From assembly GCA_039619475.1 (NCBI GenBank), contig CM077115.1, positions 133,312,172-133,376,171 of the forward strand: 64,000 nucleotides of DNA. The letters are read 5' to 3'. A program made the translations under genes and the position numbers. Origin of the DNA: Icerya purchasi (lineage: Eukaryota; Arthropoda; Insecta; Hemiptera; Monophlebidae). Below, piece after piece: positions 26,373 to 38,055 of this stretch (within the stretch, counting starts at the first letter, position 1; the number at the start of each line of letters is the position of its first letter). The notes under the pieces were generated by a model, which saw only the letters and a program-made list of their open reading frames with translations, did not search any database and was not told the DNA's origin.

Positions 26373-26400
<28 letters not shown>
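25915..26400 (+). mobile_element. I-group LINE 3' end, same family as the 20.5-kb copy
   Basis: A 5'-truncated plus-strand insertion. Its coding part (about 25950-26209) carries the PSSRSWFADFPGFSRS and DHDCVCDANHILFEC blocks and ends in the same stop. The 3' untranslated region follows, with an A-tail at 26373-26400. The sequence is nearly identical to 20577-20995 read on the other strand, with only scattered differences, so both derive from the same recently active source. The region just 5' of the SSR block is shifted out of frame. I did not find a convincing target-site duplication. Confidence 0.85.
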
Positions 26401-26403
<3 letters not shown>

Positions 26404-26639
26404 CTGAAAACCTTGTTTCCGTCATTTTTTCGGGTTTTGAATGATCGCGATGCTTCAGTGACAATTTTGTAACTACGCCCCCGCTGTTTGCATTCGTAAT
26501 TTTAGTAAAAATATGTGAAACATCGTGAATCTCGTACGCTTTATTACAACACACTACTATACGGAGAATAACTGAAAACTTTAACACTCGCTAGCGATTT
26601 CGAAATCAACGAAATAAACTCATTTAATAGAGTCTTTTT

Positions 26640-26945
26640 TTTTTATTCATTTATTTTATTTATTTATTCATTTTATTTATTTATTTTTTTTTATTTTGGG
26701 CTCGTCAACCGGGGATCTTTAACTAGAAGCAATTAGAATAGGAAGGAGTCAATTATATCTTCATACGATATCAAATGTTGTTAAAAGGAAGTAATCAATA
26801 TAATGGGAATAATGTGTAGGGCGGGGAAAAGATGGGGACATAAGAGGCGCAATATGGAGTAGGAAGACCGAGTATCAATAAAATGGAATAGAAAGAAGGG
26901 AACACTCTGCAGAAAGAAATGGACACTCAAAGAAATAAAGTTATT
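26640..26945 (-). mobile_element. LINE 3' fragment of the right-edge family, with (TAAA)n-type tail
   Basis: On the minus strand a segment near 26940-26850 matches the right-edge LINE over ttgagtgtccatttctttct and ctccatattgcgcctcttat. In that element these encode the FFECPFLS and APYCASYI blocks near the C-terminus. The low-coordinate end has the motif tgacgagccca and a degenerate TAAA/TAA array at about 26640-26695, like the fragment at 2.28 kb. The coding part is frameshifted. It is an old, truncated insertion. Confidence 0.6.
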
Positions 26946-28338
26946 TTTCCTAAAAACCGAAGAGATCGACTTCATTTGGTGATACATACAGAAAAAAAAA
27001 AAAAAAAAAATTCGGACAAAACAATTACAAACTGAGTACAATTTCAGGTTTAAATTTAGCTGTAGGAAAAATTATTGCGCTGGCATTCGTTGCCTTGTAT
27101 CTAGGTTGCATTTGTCGAAAAATGCCGCATTCCCTAGCTAAAATTACGTTAGCTAAAATTACGTGAGCTCAAAATGGTGGGGGCGTCCAGTATAATTTCA
27201 TTAAATCTTATTTAAATGGAGGGAGATTCAACTTTTGAAGAATATACATTATATTATACAGATAATAAAAAAATATTTGTTTTTTTTTGGACTATCCCAT
27301 TTTGGCCGCTAAAAAAATTTCACGGCTATTAAAAACAAAAAAAAAAAAAAGTACACGAATGCCCGTGGAGTGAGTGATTAAGAAAGGTGTTATTGTCTAT
27401 TTTTACTTCTAATTTTACTAAATTTAATTAAATTCGTTATAGATACAGCTTAACGTTGTATTATTTTTCTCCTTTATGAAAATAAATTTAGTCCTTTAAC
27501 AAATATAGCGTAAATTTCACGTGAGGGAAGGGAGTCCAAATTAAAAGAAAACCGGTTCACCTAATTAATAGATGTCCCCCCTTAGATTATACTTCGATGA
27601 CCACACTCTTATATATTGATAGGCCAATGCGTCGTAATCAACCGAGAAGAGCATCTTTACATCTTCAATATGGAATGTAATAATTATGCCGAAATTACAG
27701 AATCGGATGTGTAGTATCCGAATACTAGTCCGTGTTGTTATATTCAACACTTCAAAAATGACTGCAGAAGTAAAAAGTTTTGATATGGAATGTTATCGTT
27801 TGGCAATTTTTAACAGTAAGAACGGTGAAAATTTTAGTTATACTTATAAAAGCGGGCTTAAATAAGCGTTATTCAAAAAACCGATCAAATCAGGTGTACA
27901 ATAAATATCATTTATAAATGGTATTATTATTGGGGTTATTTTTATACTGATTTTCGGGATTATATAATTTCATCGTATGTTGTAATTTTTTTTGCCCTAA
28001 ACATCCGTTAACATATTATTCCCTTGTTCAATCCTTGTTTTTAATTTTTTCAAGTACGCCGTATGGAGGAGGGCTCTATTAAGATAACTATAGGTTCAAT
28101 AGAGGTTATAATAGATGACTTAGTTTACGCTATTTATTAGAAAATTTAAGAAAGTCAATGATTTCGCAAGAGACAACCGGATAGAGCTATCAAAACAAGT
28201 GATAGCCACCCGATGTTTATCGGTGGAATACTAATTTGAAATTTTTATTTTAGCTCGTCAAGTTTACTACCTCCGACAGCGGGTGGTAACAGAGACTCAC
28301 ACCTGTGTTCCGTAAAAAAGTATATCTGCAAAGTAATA
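26946..28338. other. AT-rich DNA, nothing recognised
   Basis: A-runs at about 26992-27010 and 27337-27350, and a duplicated agctaaaattacgt near 27136-27165. No gene or element ends seen. Confidence 0.5.
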
Positions 28339-28949
28339 AAAGAATATTAAAAATTGTTCGAGCTTACGTGTAGTCTCTGGATAAACTTCTTAGCGAAGAG
28401 TAACCTAAATAGGGTTCAACAGTTCCAATCGAAAACGTTGAGGCAATTGGTAGACGCACCGTACTATGTATCGAATCACACTCTACATACAGACTTAAAT
28501 GTTCCATACGTAAACGATTTATACTTAAAACAATACAAACACTTTTATGAGACTCTTCAACTCAATCAAAATCCAGAAGTATCGAACATCAGTCGCTGGG
28601 ATCAGCCAAGGAGGCTCAAAAGAACATGGGCCGGTGACGCCCTAGGTGTCAGATGCGATAGATAACATCGTCGTTAATACCTCAGCCGTCGAACGAACAA
28701 AATCCAGTGCTATAGTAAACAGTATTAGATATCAGAAGCAGAAGATAACTCCGCCACTAACATCTCGGATGTGAAAGGAATGAACTCCAAATTATAGTAA
28801 TCAGTTTTTCCGATCGACTAATGCTTATGCTGCCGTTGGGTAACTGAGCATGAAAAAAATAAAAATAAAAATAAATAAATAAATAAAATAATAGCCTCGT
28901 CAATTATGGTCTTAGGACCGGTGTGATGTAAAAAAAAAAAAAAAAAAAA
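28339..28949 (+). mobile_element. Jockey-clade LINE 3' end, 5'-truncated
   Basis: A coding fragment (28354-28665) is followed by a 3' region holding an A-rich (AAAT)n patch at about 28856-28890 and a terminal A-run at about 28931-28949. The coding part is the typical C-terminal domain of Jockey-type polyproteins, distinct from the RNase H-bearing families elsewhere in the window. Truncation at about 28340 and the A-tail indicate a dead-on-arrival insertion. No clear target duplication was found. Confidence 0.8.
28354..28665 (+). pseudogene. Jockey ORF2 C-terminal fragment
   Basis: About 100 residues matching the conserved C-terminus that follows the RT domain in Jockey elements. In order: SLWINFLAKSNL (the usual ELWG...SN block); VQQFQSKTLRQLVDAPYYVSN (the QsK.LR...APwYVsN block); LHTDLNVPYVNDLY; and NQNPEVSN with RRLKRTWAGD (the hPN...RRLKR block). 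No RT catalytic motif is present and no start codon is expected here, since this is an internal piece of a larger protein. It has no function on its own. Confidence 0.8.
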
Positions 28950-30524
28950 GGGAATAACGTATAATTCAATTTCTTATTTTTAATTTTAATCACATTTCCG
29001 CATTTATTAGAAATATTTTTATAAAGATTTTGCCTTAAATTTTATACATTTGACGGCTTGTGTTACTCAATTACTCTATTAAATAGGCTATCGTTTAAAT
29101 TTAATAATACGCGTTACGGAGACATTTTTAATTATAACTTTTGTTTGATTTAAGAATATAATTGGGCCGGATTTTCTTTCCCTAATCTATTTAATATTTT
29201 CGTTTATTTATTTATTTATTTTATTTTTTAATAACTCTAGTCGCAAAGATTAATGTTGTCATCGTGTCATGTTTTTGGCGGCGAACCGTACTCGCGGCGA
29301 ACAACAGTGGTAGCCCAATAAAGGGGCTGCTGCTAAATAAAATATTTAGCGGCAAAACCGGCTATGCAGGATTATTTTCGCGAACAGACGGCGAAATTCG
29401 CGCGAATTATCTTTCCTCGTAAAAATGTGCTAAAGCAGCGTTTCTGTCACCCAGTGTATCTTTTTAATTGCGGTCAACATGTCGCTTTTTTGGTTTTTTT
29501 CTTTTTTTTCCCGCGTGCAATCTGTCTGGACAGTAAGCAGCATGAAATTGGGTCTAGTTTGGCGAGGGGATATACGTGACGGATAAAAATTCAAAGTGGT
29601 ATAAAATAAAGTGATGAATAAAATAAACATTAATAACAAACATTAAAAATAAATCATAGAAGTGGTATATACTATTAGAAACAACCCTCATTCAGCGGTA
29701 TTTTCAGCCGGAATGAGAGAAATGATTAGTAAAGATTAATATTGTGTATAGTTTTAAATTCCGTGAAAAATAATTGCATTTTTCCCCCTTTTTAAATGAA
29801 AATAAACGATTTAAGATCATTCTTACGCTCGTTAATCGTTAGTAATATTTCTTTTCTCTTTCTTCTAGCTGAATATACCGCCGAACAAACGTTTCTAACG
29901 TATACACAGATCTATGATTTTATTTTAAACGTTTACTTACGCTCGTAATTAGCGATTATTTTATTTTATTAACTAATTTAAAAAAAAAATATGTATGATC
30001 TATAGATTCGAAACAATTATCTATTTCTGTTAATGAAACGTCTTAACTTTTTCACAGGAACAACGTACAAATAAATTGTAATAATTTATACCGATTTGTT
30101 TTTATGTTTTATCCGATTTTGTTTGTTTTTTTTTCCCATAGTTTAACACTTACGGCTAGTCCACCTTCAGTGCGAAACAACGAATTACCTATTTCAGTTG
30201 TGAAAGTTATAAACCAAATATGACAAAAAAAATCTATAATATCGTTTGATTTATATTTATAAAAATCGGTGAAATTATTATGTGTTTGATTGAAATTCAT
30301 TTCGATATTTGAAATTAATGTCGAATAATTTTTAAATTATCTTCGTAAATTGAAGGATTCATATCGATACAGATGTCTCTGACGGTTGCTAACGTACCTT
30401 CGACGAAAAAAACACGTGGCATCCCCATAATATTATATTTTTAGATATTCGATATCAAAGCGCATATTTGTTAAGTGGCGATTTTGTCAATGTAATCAAA
30501 ATTTTATTTCGAAACAATTGTGCG
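28950..30524. other. AT-rich DNA, nothing recognised
   Basis: A slightly GC-richer patch at about 29270-29560 has open frames on both strands and no recognised domain. The remainder is low-complexity AT-rich sequence. Confidence 0.5.
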
Positions 30525-30532
30525 CATTTAAT

Positions 30533-31176
30533 CAGTGACGGATCCACGGGGATGAAATAGGGGACATTCCCCCCACAAAGAACCAAAGCCTCTATAAAAA
30601 AAATTTGTTATAACGGAGAAACTTAATTTATGCTATAAAAAATTTGTGTGAATTTTACACCTATGGATTTTACTTTTTTTTTCTAGTAAAACTATTAATG
30701 TTACGTTTTTATTTTATTTTAAATGTATAATTATCATCGATCTTTTGCCGTTTTGATTTATTATTTTTAATTTTTATTTTGTAATTTTAATTAAAAATAG
30801 TAGTAGTTCAATGAGAAATATTTAAACTTGGTCACGAACAAAGAGAATTCGGATCGGATTATTAACAAAAATAAAAAAGAAGTATAGAGAGTCTGATAAA
30901 AATATACTATCTTTCTTACTATTTCTAAACTACCATATTTAAAAGGTATAATGTTATAATTTCGTTTTATTTTTCACCTCTAAAAATAAAACAAAAATTA
31001 ACTTAAAAATTGTAACGATTATGTATTTTTAAAACACATTTTTATGAATTTCTATAAAGATCGCTATTTAATTTTCTTTATGAACAACAAGGGGTATTTC
31101 TGAAATCTACTGCCTACGTTAGAAGATTTTACGTAATTATATAATTCCCCTCCCCCCAAATGTTCTTCTGGATCCG
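30533..31176. mobile_element. hAT-like non-autonomous element (MITE)
   Basis: The left end reads cagtgacggatccacgggg, the CAGnG...GGATCCA type of terminus common in hAT transposons, followed by gggg-rich sequence. The right end, read inward from the other strand, gives cggatccagaaga and then ggggggagggg, an imperfect inverted partner. Flanks are catttaat (30525-30532) and gatttaat (31177-31184), a 7 of 8 match consistent with an 8-bp hAT target duplication. The right terminus seems to lack the outermost CAGTGA. The interior is AT-rich and non-coding, so it would depend on a transposase supplied elsewhere. Confidence 0.6.
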
Positions 31177-31184
31177 GATTTAAT

Positions 31185-32833
31185 ACAATTTTCGTAATTT
31201 AATGTGAACAGTAATCGATTAAAAAAAAAAATGCTTAAATGCCATAAAATTTTAATTTAATAAAAACGTTACGAATTGAATTTTTAATAATATTTTTATT
31301 GAAGAACAGCCGTGTTATTCCATATAGGACGCATATACCGCGTAATTTTTACTAAAATCGAATCGAATTTTAAATTTTAATCCTAGTAAGTATTCATTAA
31401 AATTAATTTTTTTACGAATATTCGTAATTCTAATTTTAGTATTAAACAATTTCGCACACTCGTTCGCTGAAATTATGATATCCTCGAGTTTCATCCAAAG
31501 AAAAAGACAACAACCATTCAATTGTGTAAATTTTCATTATTAAATTAATATTTTACGCGATAACATTTACAGATGTGCGTGTAGATATTTCGATGAATTA
31601 AAAATCGAGACGAAAAAGACAAACACACTTTGATAAAAAGTAACACAATTTAAAACGCGATAGAACATTAATTACATGGTGAAAACCGTAATGTTCAAAT
31701 TAAACCGTCGTTTATTATAATATATCAAGCGGTTTTTTAAGCTATCGCCTTTACAATAAATACGGATTATTACGCATACTTTAAAGCAGTCGGCATGTCG
31801 TAAAATTACGCATTCCATCTATATATGACGTCATGTTTTCTTGTACGAGCAAGGAATTTCATTGATACTAGAGAGGGACAAATTCGCGTTAGCCAAATCT
31901 GTTTGTTCTACTTTTCGCCGTCAGCCGAATGGTTAATTTCGCCCGCTATCTATCTATGTACATAATAGGAGCAGCCTGTTACGCTGATGTTAATTATTTT
32001 AAATGCAGAATCGCCCTAATAGGCCTCTTTTCTATATAATGATATAAAAAGCCACAAAAAAAAGCCAAAAAAAAAAGCCAAAAAAATCTTTCCGACTGTG
32101 ATTGCAGATAAAATCTAAAGGTAGTTTTTAACGGTGATCGTAATTAAAACCCATCAACGCTATTGAAAGTTTGCCGACATTCCTATAGAAGGAAAATAGT
32201 GTATATCCACTCCGGAAGAAAATGAAAAACTTAAATGAACGGAAAACTCAGAGAACTTGTATATGCTATCTCTTCCCTAAATACGCTCTCGTTTGTTTTT
32301 GTTCTGGAATAATAAAATGAAAGTTTACAAGTTTATGCGACAAGTTTATTAAAAGAGGAAATGCGCATGTACGAACGTAATTGAAAACGGAAAATTTCCC
32401 GAAATTATTAGGACGGTAGGAATGCATAGGAAAATCTTAACAGAAAAAACTGATAACCTACGATTGAAGTGTTTACTAATGCCGTAATAAAATAAACATA
32501 TAATCTCATCCGCATGGGTCAACATTCTAAGAAAAAATGTCATACATAAATACCGATTTAAACTTATTATTAAAAGAAAAATGTACTTTAATTATTTTGA
32601 CATTTACGAAGAAATATAAATTTTACGAATTGGTCTCTGTGTAAGTCGCTGACACATATTGTGTCGTATTTTTGCGCTGTAAAGGTTGCCCCAATTACTC
32701 TATTCGAATTAATGAGATTATTTACTTTCATCGATCGATCGCCAATTAATTCTTTATCATTTATTTAGTCCTCGGTCCTAATACCAAAAAATGTTCAGTC
32801 TATGTAAGAAAATGAAATCGATAAACGAGTAAA
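31185..32833. other. AT-rich DNA, nothing recognised
   Basis: Short open frames without recognisable domains. A small run of agcc-aaaaaaaa units lies at about 32050-32085. Confidence 0.5.
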
Positions 32834-32835
32834 TA

Positions 32836-32869
32836 CAGTCTGTTTCATAAAAGCGTGTACGGCAAAACT
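32836..32869 (+). repeat. Left terminal inverted repeat of Tc1-like element
   Basis: 34 bp beginning cagtctgtttcataaaag. It pairs with 34060-34093 with four mismatches and abuts the TA target dinucleotide. Confidence 0.9.
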
Positions 32870-33000
32870 TTGTCGTCCTTGAAACCGTTAGAGGGGAAAT
32901 CCAAGTCGTTTGAGCAGATAGCGACAACCTTCCCCTTAGATGCTTTGTACAAAATGTCTCAGTTGTCGTTCGATCTTGGTCATAGAAAACATATTTCACC

Positions 33001-33984
33001 ATGTCTGCCGTGTACGCATCACGTTACGAAGCCGTTCTGTGTTTACATCCTAAAGGACCGAAAATGTCGCTCGGAGTTGCCGCTAAGTACATGACAAAAG
33101 TCGAAGACATTTTTATGTAAGTGGGTGAAACGTTAATTTCGACGTGAAAAACGTCGATGACCTACCGGACCGTGGCTCCGTACGAAAAACAATGAAAAAG
33201 GAGGATAAATTGATTTTACAAGATCACTGCGTGGGGAACAAGCGATTTTGCGTAAAAACGGATCTAAATGTGTCATGTGCCACTATAAGAAGACGTTTAC
33301 TGGCTCATGAAATGAAATTTCGAAGCGCAATGAAGAAACCGCTACTGTCCAAAAAATATGTCAAAAAAAGACTGAATTGGATTTGGAACGTGATTGGGAC
33401 AACGTAATTTTTTCGGATGGTGCTTCTTTTTGGGCATATATTCTTCTATCACTCATGCCTGGTCTAACCACGCCAATAGATTCATCCAACGGACCGTTAA
33501 AAACACCCGGTAAAGATGCATGTTTGGAACTGTCTTTCAAAGCAGGGATTTGGCAATTTGCACATCTTCGCAGAAAATTTAGCCGCTGCCAAAATGATCG
33601 AAATATATCAGAGGGCTTCACTACTGTCTGCCAAAAGGTGGTTGACGCGGAAAAATGAAAATCGGCTACTGCAAAAAGACAATGACCCAAAACATCGAAA
33701 TCGTCTTTGTGTACTACACGGAAACAGGAAAATAACGTTAACGTACTGGATTGGCCGTCGCAGTCGTCAGATCCAAATCCAATAGATAATAGAAATGGTG
33801 TGGGCGGTTCTCAAGTTGTGAAACTCCGAGGGAAGAAGATCTGGACCATCAAGCAGTTATTTCGACAAATTCGATTGATATGGGGAGGTCTTTTCCTCAA
33901 GATTACGCCAAACATTTAGTAGAAAGTGTACATCGGAGATACCGGGCAATAATTAATAATGGATGCGATTTGACACGTTTTTAA
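33001..33984 (+). pseudogene. Tc1-like transposase, frameshifted
   Basis: The start is the ATG at 33001. An N-terminal helix-turn-helix region contains a GPKMSLGVAAKYM block and is interrupted by a stop near 33117. Next come NVDDLPDRGSVRKT with a TIRRRLLAHEMKFRSA block (paired-like DNA-binding part), KKPLLSKKYVKKRLNW, the first catalytic Asp in DWDNVIFSDG (near 33415), HVWNCLSKQGFGNLHIF, and the second Asp in KDNDPKHRNRLC (near 33680). The last block is VLDWPSQSSDPNPIDN (near 33765), where the usual catalytic Glu of NPIEN is Asp. Counting across a frameshift, 34 residues separate the last two acidic positions, the spacing of the DD34E group. The C-terminal LVESVHRRYRAIINNG block ends at the TAA at 33982. 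At least three frame changes make it non-functional. Confidence 0.88.
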
Positions 33985-34059
33985 TAATAAAGCATCACGA
34001 TCCACACCATGTAGTAAGTGTGTATTTCTTTTTCAAGTCGTTATCCCCAGTAATTTTTG

Positions 34060-34093
34060 AGTTTCGCCGTACACACTCTTACGAAACAGACTG
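34060..34093 (-). repeat. Right terminal inverted repeat of Tc1-like element
   Basis: Inverted partner of 32836-32869. Read inward on the minus strand it begins cagtctgtttcgtaagag. It abuts TA at 34094-34095. Confidence 0.9.
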
Positions 34094-34440
34094 TAAAAGA
34101 GTTTCAAAACTATCTCTACCAATCTTTAATCGCGGTTGTATTATAATTCACCTCATAACAACGATATGGAAATTTAAATATTGATTGCGAAAAATTTTGG
34201 CGGTAAAATATTTCGGAAAACGCCGGTGGTCGTGTCTGTGGGTGTTTTTTTTTTTTTCTTTTTTTCACTTTCCTCGTATAAGTCCGGGGAAATTTTTTTA
34301 TTTCGGCTTGGATAATCTCTATATCATACGGCACAATGTTCGAGACTTATCGATTTAACTTTCATCGGGCGAGATTTGGATAATTGTTGCTAATAATTTT
34401 CAATTTTTCTGTACGGTCTTTTTGATTGATCTTTTTTCTT

Positions 34441-34486
34441 TTTCTTCTTCTTCTTCTTCTTCTTCTTCTTCTTCTTCTTCTTCTTT
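34441..34486. repeat. TTC trinucleotide microsatellite
   Basis: About 15 uninterrupted TTC units. Confidence 0.9.
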
Positions 34487-34998
34487 TTAAACCTTTCGAG
34501 TTTTCAAGATGTATTATACGTTCAAGTTCTAGTCGAAACGGCGGTCGTGGTAATCGCGCCTTCATTATTAATATCAATTTAAACACGTGTCTATGCCGCG
34601 GGCGCGGTAATAGAAGTTCACATAAAAATCCAGAGTGGTCTGGTCTGCGATTAGAGCCGCTCTGAAGAGAATACACTTCTCTCAGATAGCTCATAATGAA
34701 AAAAAAAACCGGTGGAGGAGAATTAGCGTCCGACGGAGATGAGACACACGAGTGTTTCTCTAGAGCAGGATGGTGGCAGCTAGCTGAAGCACTATTAAAT
34801 GAACTCCATGCGTAGTGCGTTCGTTTGATCCGCATACAGACAGGACACATCCAATTATACCTATTGTGCTGATTTATAGATGAAGCCTTGAGAGACAAAA
34901 TCTCGACCACCGTTCAGATTCCTGAGCCCGGTAAAACCTCTATAGGTAAATTAAAAATCATCGCCGCCGCATATAATAAACGAATTACATACATCGTG

Positions 34999-35023
34999 CA
35001 CACACACACACACACACACACAC
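34999..35023. repeat. CA dinucleotide microsatellite
   Basis: About 12 CA units, followed by further imperfect CA-rich sequence to about 35055. Confidence 0.85.
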
Positions 35024-37419
35024 TGACACATACGCACGCTGCACACGCACACAAACGGCGCGCTGTAAATGATGCATCGTGTATACGTGTGTAACGAACG
35101 AGCGGAAGTAGACGAGGCGGCGTGTGTCACCTCCAGTGAACAAAATTTAAATTATCCCACAATCGGCCGCGGTTATTAACCTCTGGCTGTGCAGATTGAC
35201 TTAGTGGCGAAGAGGTGGCCGGCGCGTTTCATAGTTTTAATTGTTCTCTCAACCGCTACGTAATTAATAACAAAGTGAACAACGATGCGAACGGAGAATT
35301 TTGTAAAAAAGCGGCTGAATTTTATCATCTCTTTTTTCCAACCGGTGCGGATAGCGTCTTTTCGATCCAGTTCTTTTTCTCCTTTTAAAATTTTAAAGTT
35401 GTCTTTCGGTGGAAGCGAAAACACGGAAATACGAAAGATGCGCGATTACGAATGATGAGGGGGAAAAAAAAAGGAAGATTTGTTTAAAGACTTTTCATCG
35501 ATTCCGATACGCGACAGAACGGGGTTATTGGTCAAAACGAGTACAATGAAAACGCGGATGAGCGGGCATTATTATTATAAGCGAAAGTTTGGAAAAATGA
35601 AAATTAGAAAAAGAGTTCCGGAGGCGCGGCGAATTAAAAAAATCGCGGATAAAGAAAAGAAAGCCAGCTGGGATTGAAAGATGGATTAGAGAGGCGGAGT
35701 CATAACGTAGGTCAGGGGCGCGACAAGGATCTGGCCTGGAAATTGCGGCGCTGATGATGGAAAATGTTGAAGGTCATTTGTCAACTTCGACGGTATAACT
35801 AGGAATCACAAAAAAAATAAAAAAAAAATAAAAATAAATAAATAAATAAATAAAAAAAATAGAAAAACAAAACGAAAAACCCGATTTTGATAATGCACTA
35901 AAAATCACAATGTAAGTAGAGATGTGCGCTATTTTACCCGGAAAATGTGTCTTCGTATTATAGAGGCAAGAGGTACACAAACGTTCCTTCTGAAGTCCGA
36001 GTTCGGACGCGCACCGATGCGATTATTTGTAGCGTAACGGAGAGGTCAAACTAGATCGGCTCGTTAACGCGACGAGACCGCCAAAGCGACAATGTGTGTA
36101 AGGAACTTTCCAATCGACTGGCTCGCAGTGGGCGCGGCAGCGTTGTCATTTTTCCAAAGTACGTCCCCTGCTCCGCACTAGCAGAACCTTTCGAACGGAT
36201 CCATGGGATAGATGCGAATTCGGGGCTTTCCGGTCGTCCGCGATCTATCTGGCTTCGGTAGAGGCGCACTTCTTGGAAGAGTTTTGTTTGATTTCCGCGT
36301 TAAACCGCATTTCTTATTATTAGCGCGAAAGTCGCTGTACAGAGCGAGTCAATTGGAACGCGGCGCTGCCAATTTAAATATAAGATTTATTGCGAAGTAC
36401 CGTATACTAATTGAGATATTAAAAGACGGTGGTCTCGTTGTTCCAAGTAGCGCGCGAATGCTGCGCGTATGTTGGCGGGAACATGTGTAGACGCGTTTAA
36501 TGAGCAAGTACAAGGCTAATTATAGGCGTGCGGAACGGGCACACACACGATAGTTACTTAATGATATAATAATAGCGAGCCGACTGACATGACATGCAAA
36601 GTATAGAGCACGGTGGAAATAGCCGATGGAGCGGTGATGGAGCGGCGATGGAGCGCGGCGATGGCGAATCAGCTTATTGATGGTTAGGCTGGCTGCAAGT
36701 CGAAGAATGCGTATGTTGCGTTTGGCGTACAGATTGGCCAGGTTAGCAACTGCACTCTGGTCCGGGCCCTCTGCGGAGGTTATTTTCGTTACGGCAATAA
36801 ACCGTCGTGGAAGCACCTGGATAACGGACAGAGACGGAAAGGCCAGGCCCGGGGCCTAACAGAGACGGATCGGCCGTGTCGCCTAACGCACGTCAATCTC
36901 TACCTTGTTTTCCATTCTATCCTCCGTCGATACTTGGCTTGCCGCTACGAACCTCTGTCGCTTCTTGCGCCACAGTTATTACGCTCGCAATGAATCGGCC
37001 TAACGCACAGGCGCTTATTTACCTTAACTGTTGACCATTCGCTACGTGCCAAATTAAAACTAATAAACAAAGCGCGAGCACACATGCAACGCCGAACTTC
37101 GTAATCGTCACTTCCTCTCAATAGCGGTTTATTTCTGTTCCACTGTTTATCGGCCATTATTATGCTTTCCACTTACATAATTTACTCCTAGTTTTCCGGC
37201 AATCGCAGCCGCCGTGAAAGTTATATTTTTCACTCTGCTCCTCGAACGGCCAGCTCAGTTTTGATCTTCTACGGCTGCTTTTATGTTTTACAATTTTTTC
37301 ACATCCTCTCCTTATGCTTGCCACTTTCATGTAATGCGCATTTAAGTTGAATTTTGGTTTTATATATTACTTATTTTAATAAACGATTTTTCTTATATAC
37401 ACATACATATTATATTTTA

Positions 37420-38055
37420 TATCTATCTATATATCTATATATCTATATATTTATATCCATATATGTATATATATATTTATATAACTCGGCCATTTTGGCC
37501 TCGGAAGGGGCTGTGCTCCTTAATCCCTCTTGTTTACATGTCTATCTCTTTTTCTTCTATACTTTGTATAAAATAATTGAAATTTACAACGTAATTCTAA
37601 ATCGGTCCATATGAGTATAATAATATAATCATAGAAATTCTATAAAATATAACAAGCATTACATAAAATTGATACTATTTGCGTTACATAAAATTGGACA
37701 TTTTGCGTTACATAAAATTGGACATTTTGCGTTACATAAAATTGGACATTTTGCGTTACTTAAAATTGGACATTTTGCGTTACTTAAAATTGGACATTTT
37801 GCGTTACTTAAAATTGGACATTTTGCGTTACTTAAAATTGGGACATTTTTTCTAATGGCGGGTAGCCTAAGAATTACGTTGTAATTAATATATATATACA
37901 GATGTACAGATATAGATATTAAAACCCTAATGAATAGTTCTTCCATAATATTTATAAAAGAGTTAATTTCAAAAAAAAAAAAAAGTAATACTAATTTACG
38001 GTTTGCGATTACAATTTCAGTTACGTATTTCACGGTGATTTTTCATCATAACTCA
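37420..38055 (-). repeat. Dispersed repeat with TA end and internal minisatellite, copy 1
   Basis: Read on the minus strand this matches 59283-59690 in two blocks. One is attaattacaacgtaattc, continuing with ttaggctaccc and aatgtcccaattt (37890-37835 here). The other is gaattacgttgtaaattt, continuing with attttatacaaagtatagaag, agccccttcc/gcgaggccaaaatg and a TA-rich end (37600-37420 here). Between the blocks sits a 24-bp minisatellite. The 37990-38055 part also resembles 46985-47045 (aatttacgg ... gatttttcatca). The repeat is non-coding; class unknown, perhaps a non-autonomous element. Confidence 0.65.
37656..37849. repeat. 24-bp minisatellite, 7 units plus a degenerate one
   Basis: Seven head-to-tail units of gcgttacWtaaaattggaca plus tttt, starting at 37681, 37705, 37729, 37753, 37777, 37801 and 37825, with a diverged unit at 37656-37680. 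The first three units have ttacata and the last four ttactta, otherwise they are identical, indicating two rounds of local expansion or conversion. Because 24 is divisible by 3, the array is open in several frames (on the minus strand it would read KCPILSNA repeats), but I see no evidence that it is translated. No unique spacers, so not a CRISPR array. Confidence 0.95.

Larger units (their letters stand above)
32836..34093 (+). mobile_element. Tc1-like DNA transposon, structurally complete, defective
   Basis: A 1,258-bp element flanked by TA on both sides (32834-32835 and 34094-34095), as expected for Tc1/mariner insertion. The terminal inverted repeats are 34 bp with four mismatches and begin cagtctgtttc. 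A single transposase gene occupies the middle and is frameshifted. Complete ends on a broken gene mean it could only move if transposase came from an intact relative. Confidence 0.92.
34096..37419. other. Region without recognised gene, partly GC-richer
   Basis: Includes a TTC array (34441-34486), a CA array (34999-35023) and a GC-elevated, low-homopolymer tract at about 35990-37250. That tract has short tandem gatggagcgg units near 36625-36662. The long minus-strand frame through the TTC array owes its Arg run to the microsatellite and is not a gene. The GC-richer tract could hold an untranslated exon or regulatory DNA, but nothing in it is specific enough to call. Confidence 0.4.

Noticed and set aside
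34362..34910. 182-codon minus-strand frame with a long Arg run
   Set aside because: The Arg run is the translated TTC microsatellite and the rest has no domain.
37656..37849. CRISPR-like array of 24-bp repeats
   Set aside because: Units are directly contiguous with no unique spacers and the setting is eukaryotic. It is a minisatellite.
37659..38033. Minus-strand open frame with KCPILSNA repeats as a repetitive protein
   Set aside because: The repeat is an artefact of a 24-bp (multiple of three) minisatellite inside a dispersed non-coding repeat. The rest of the frame is low complexity.
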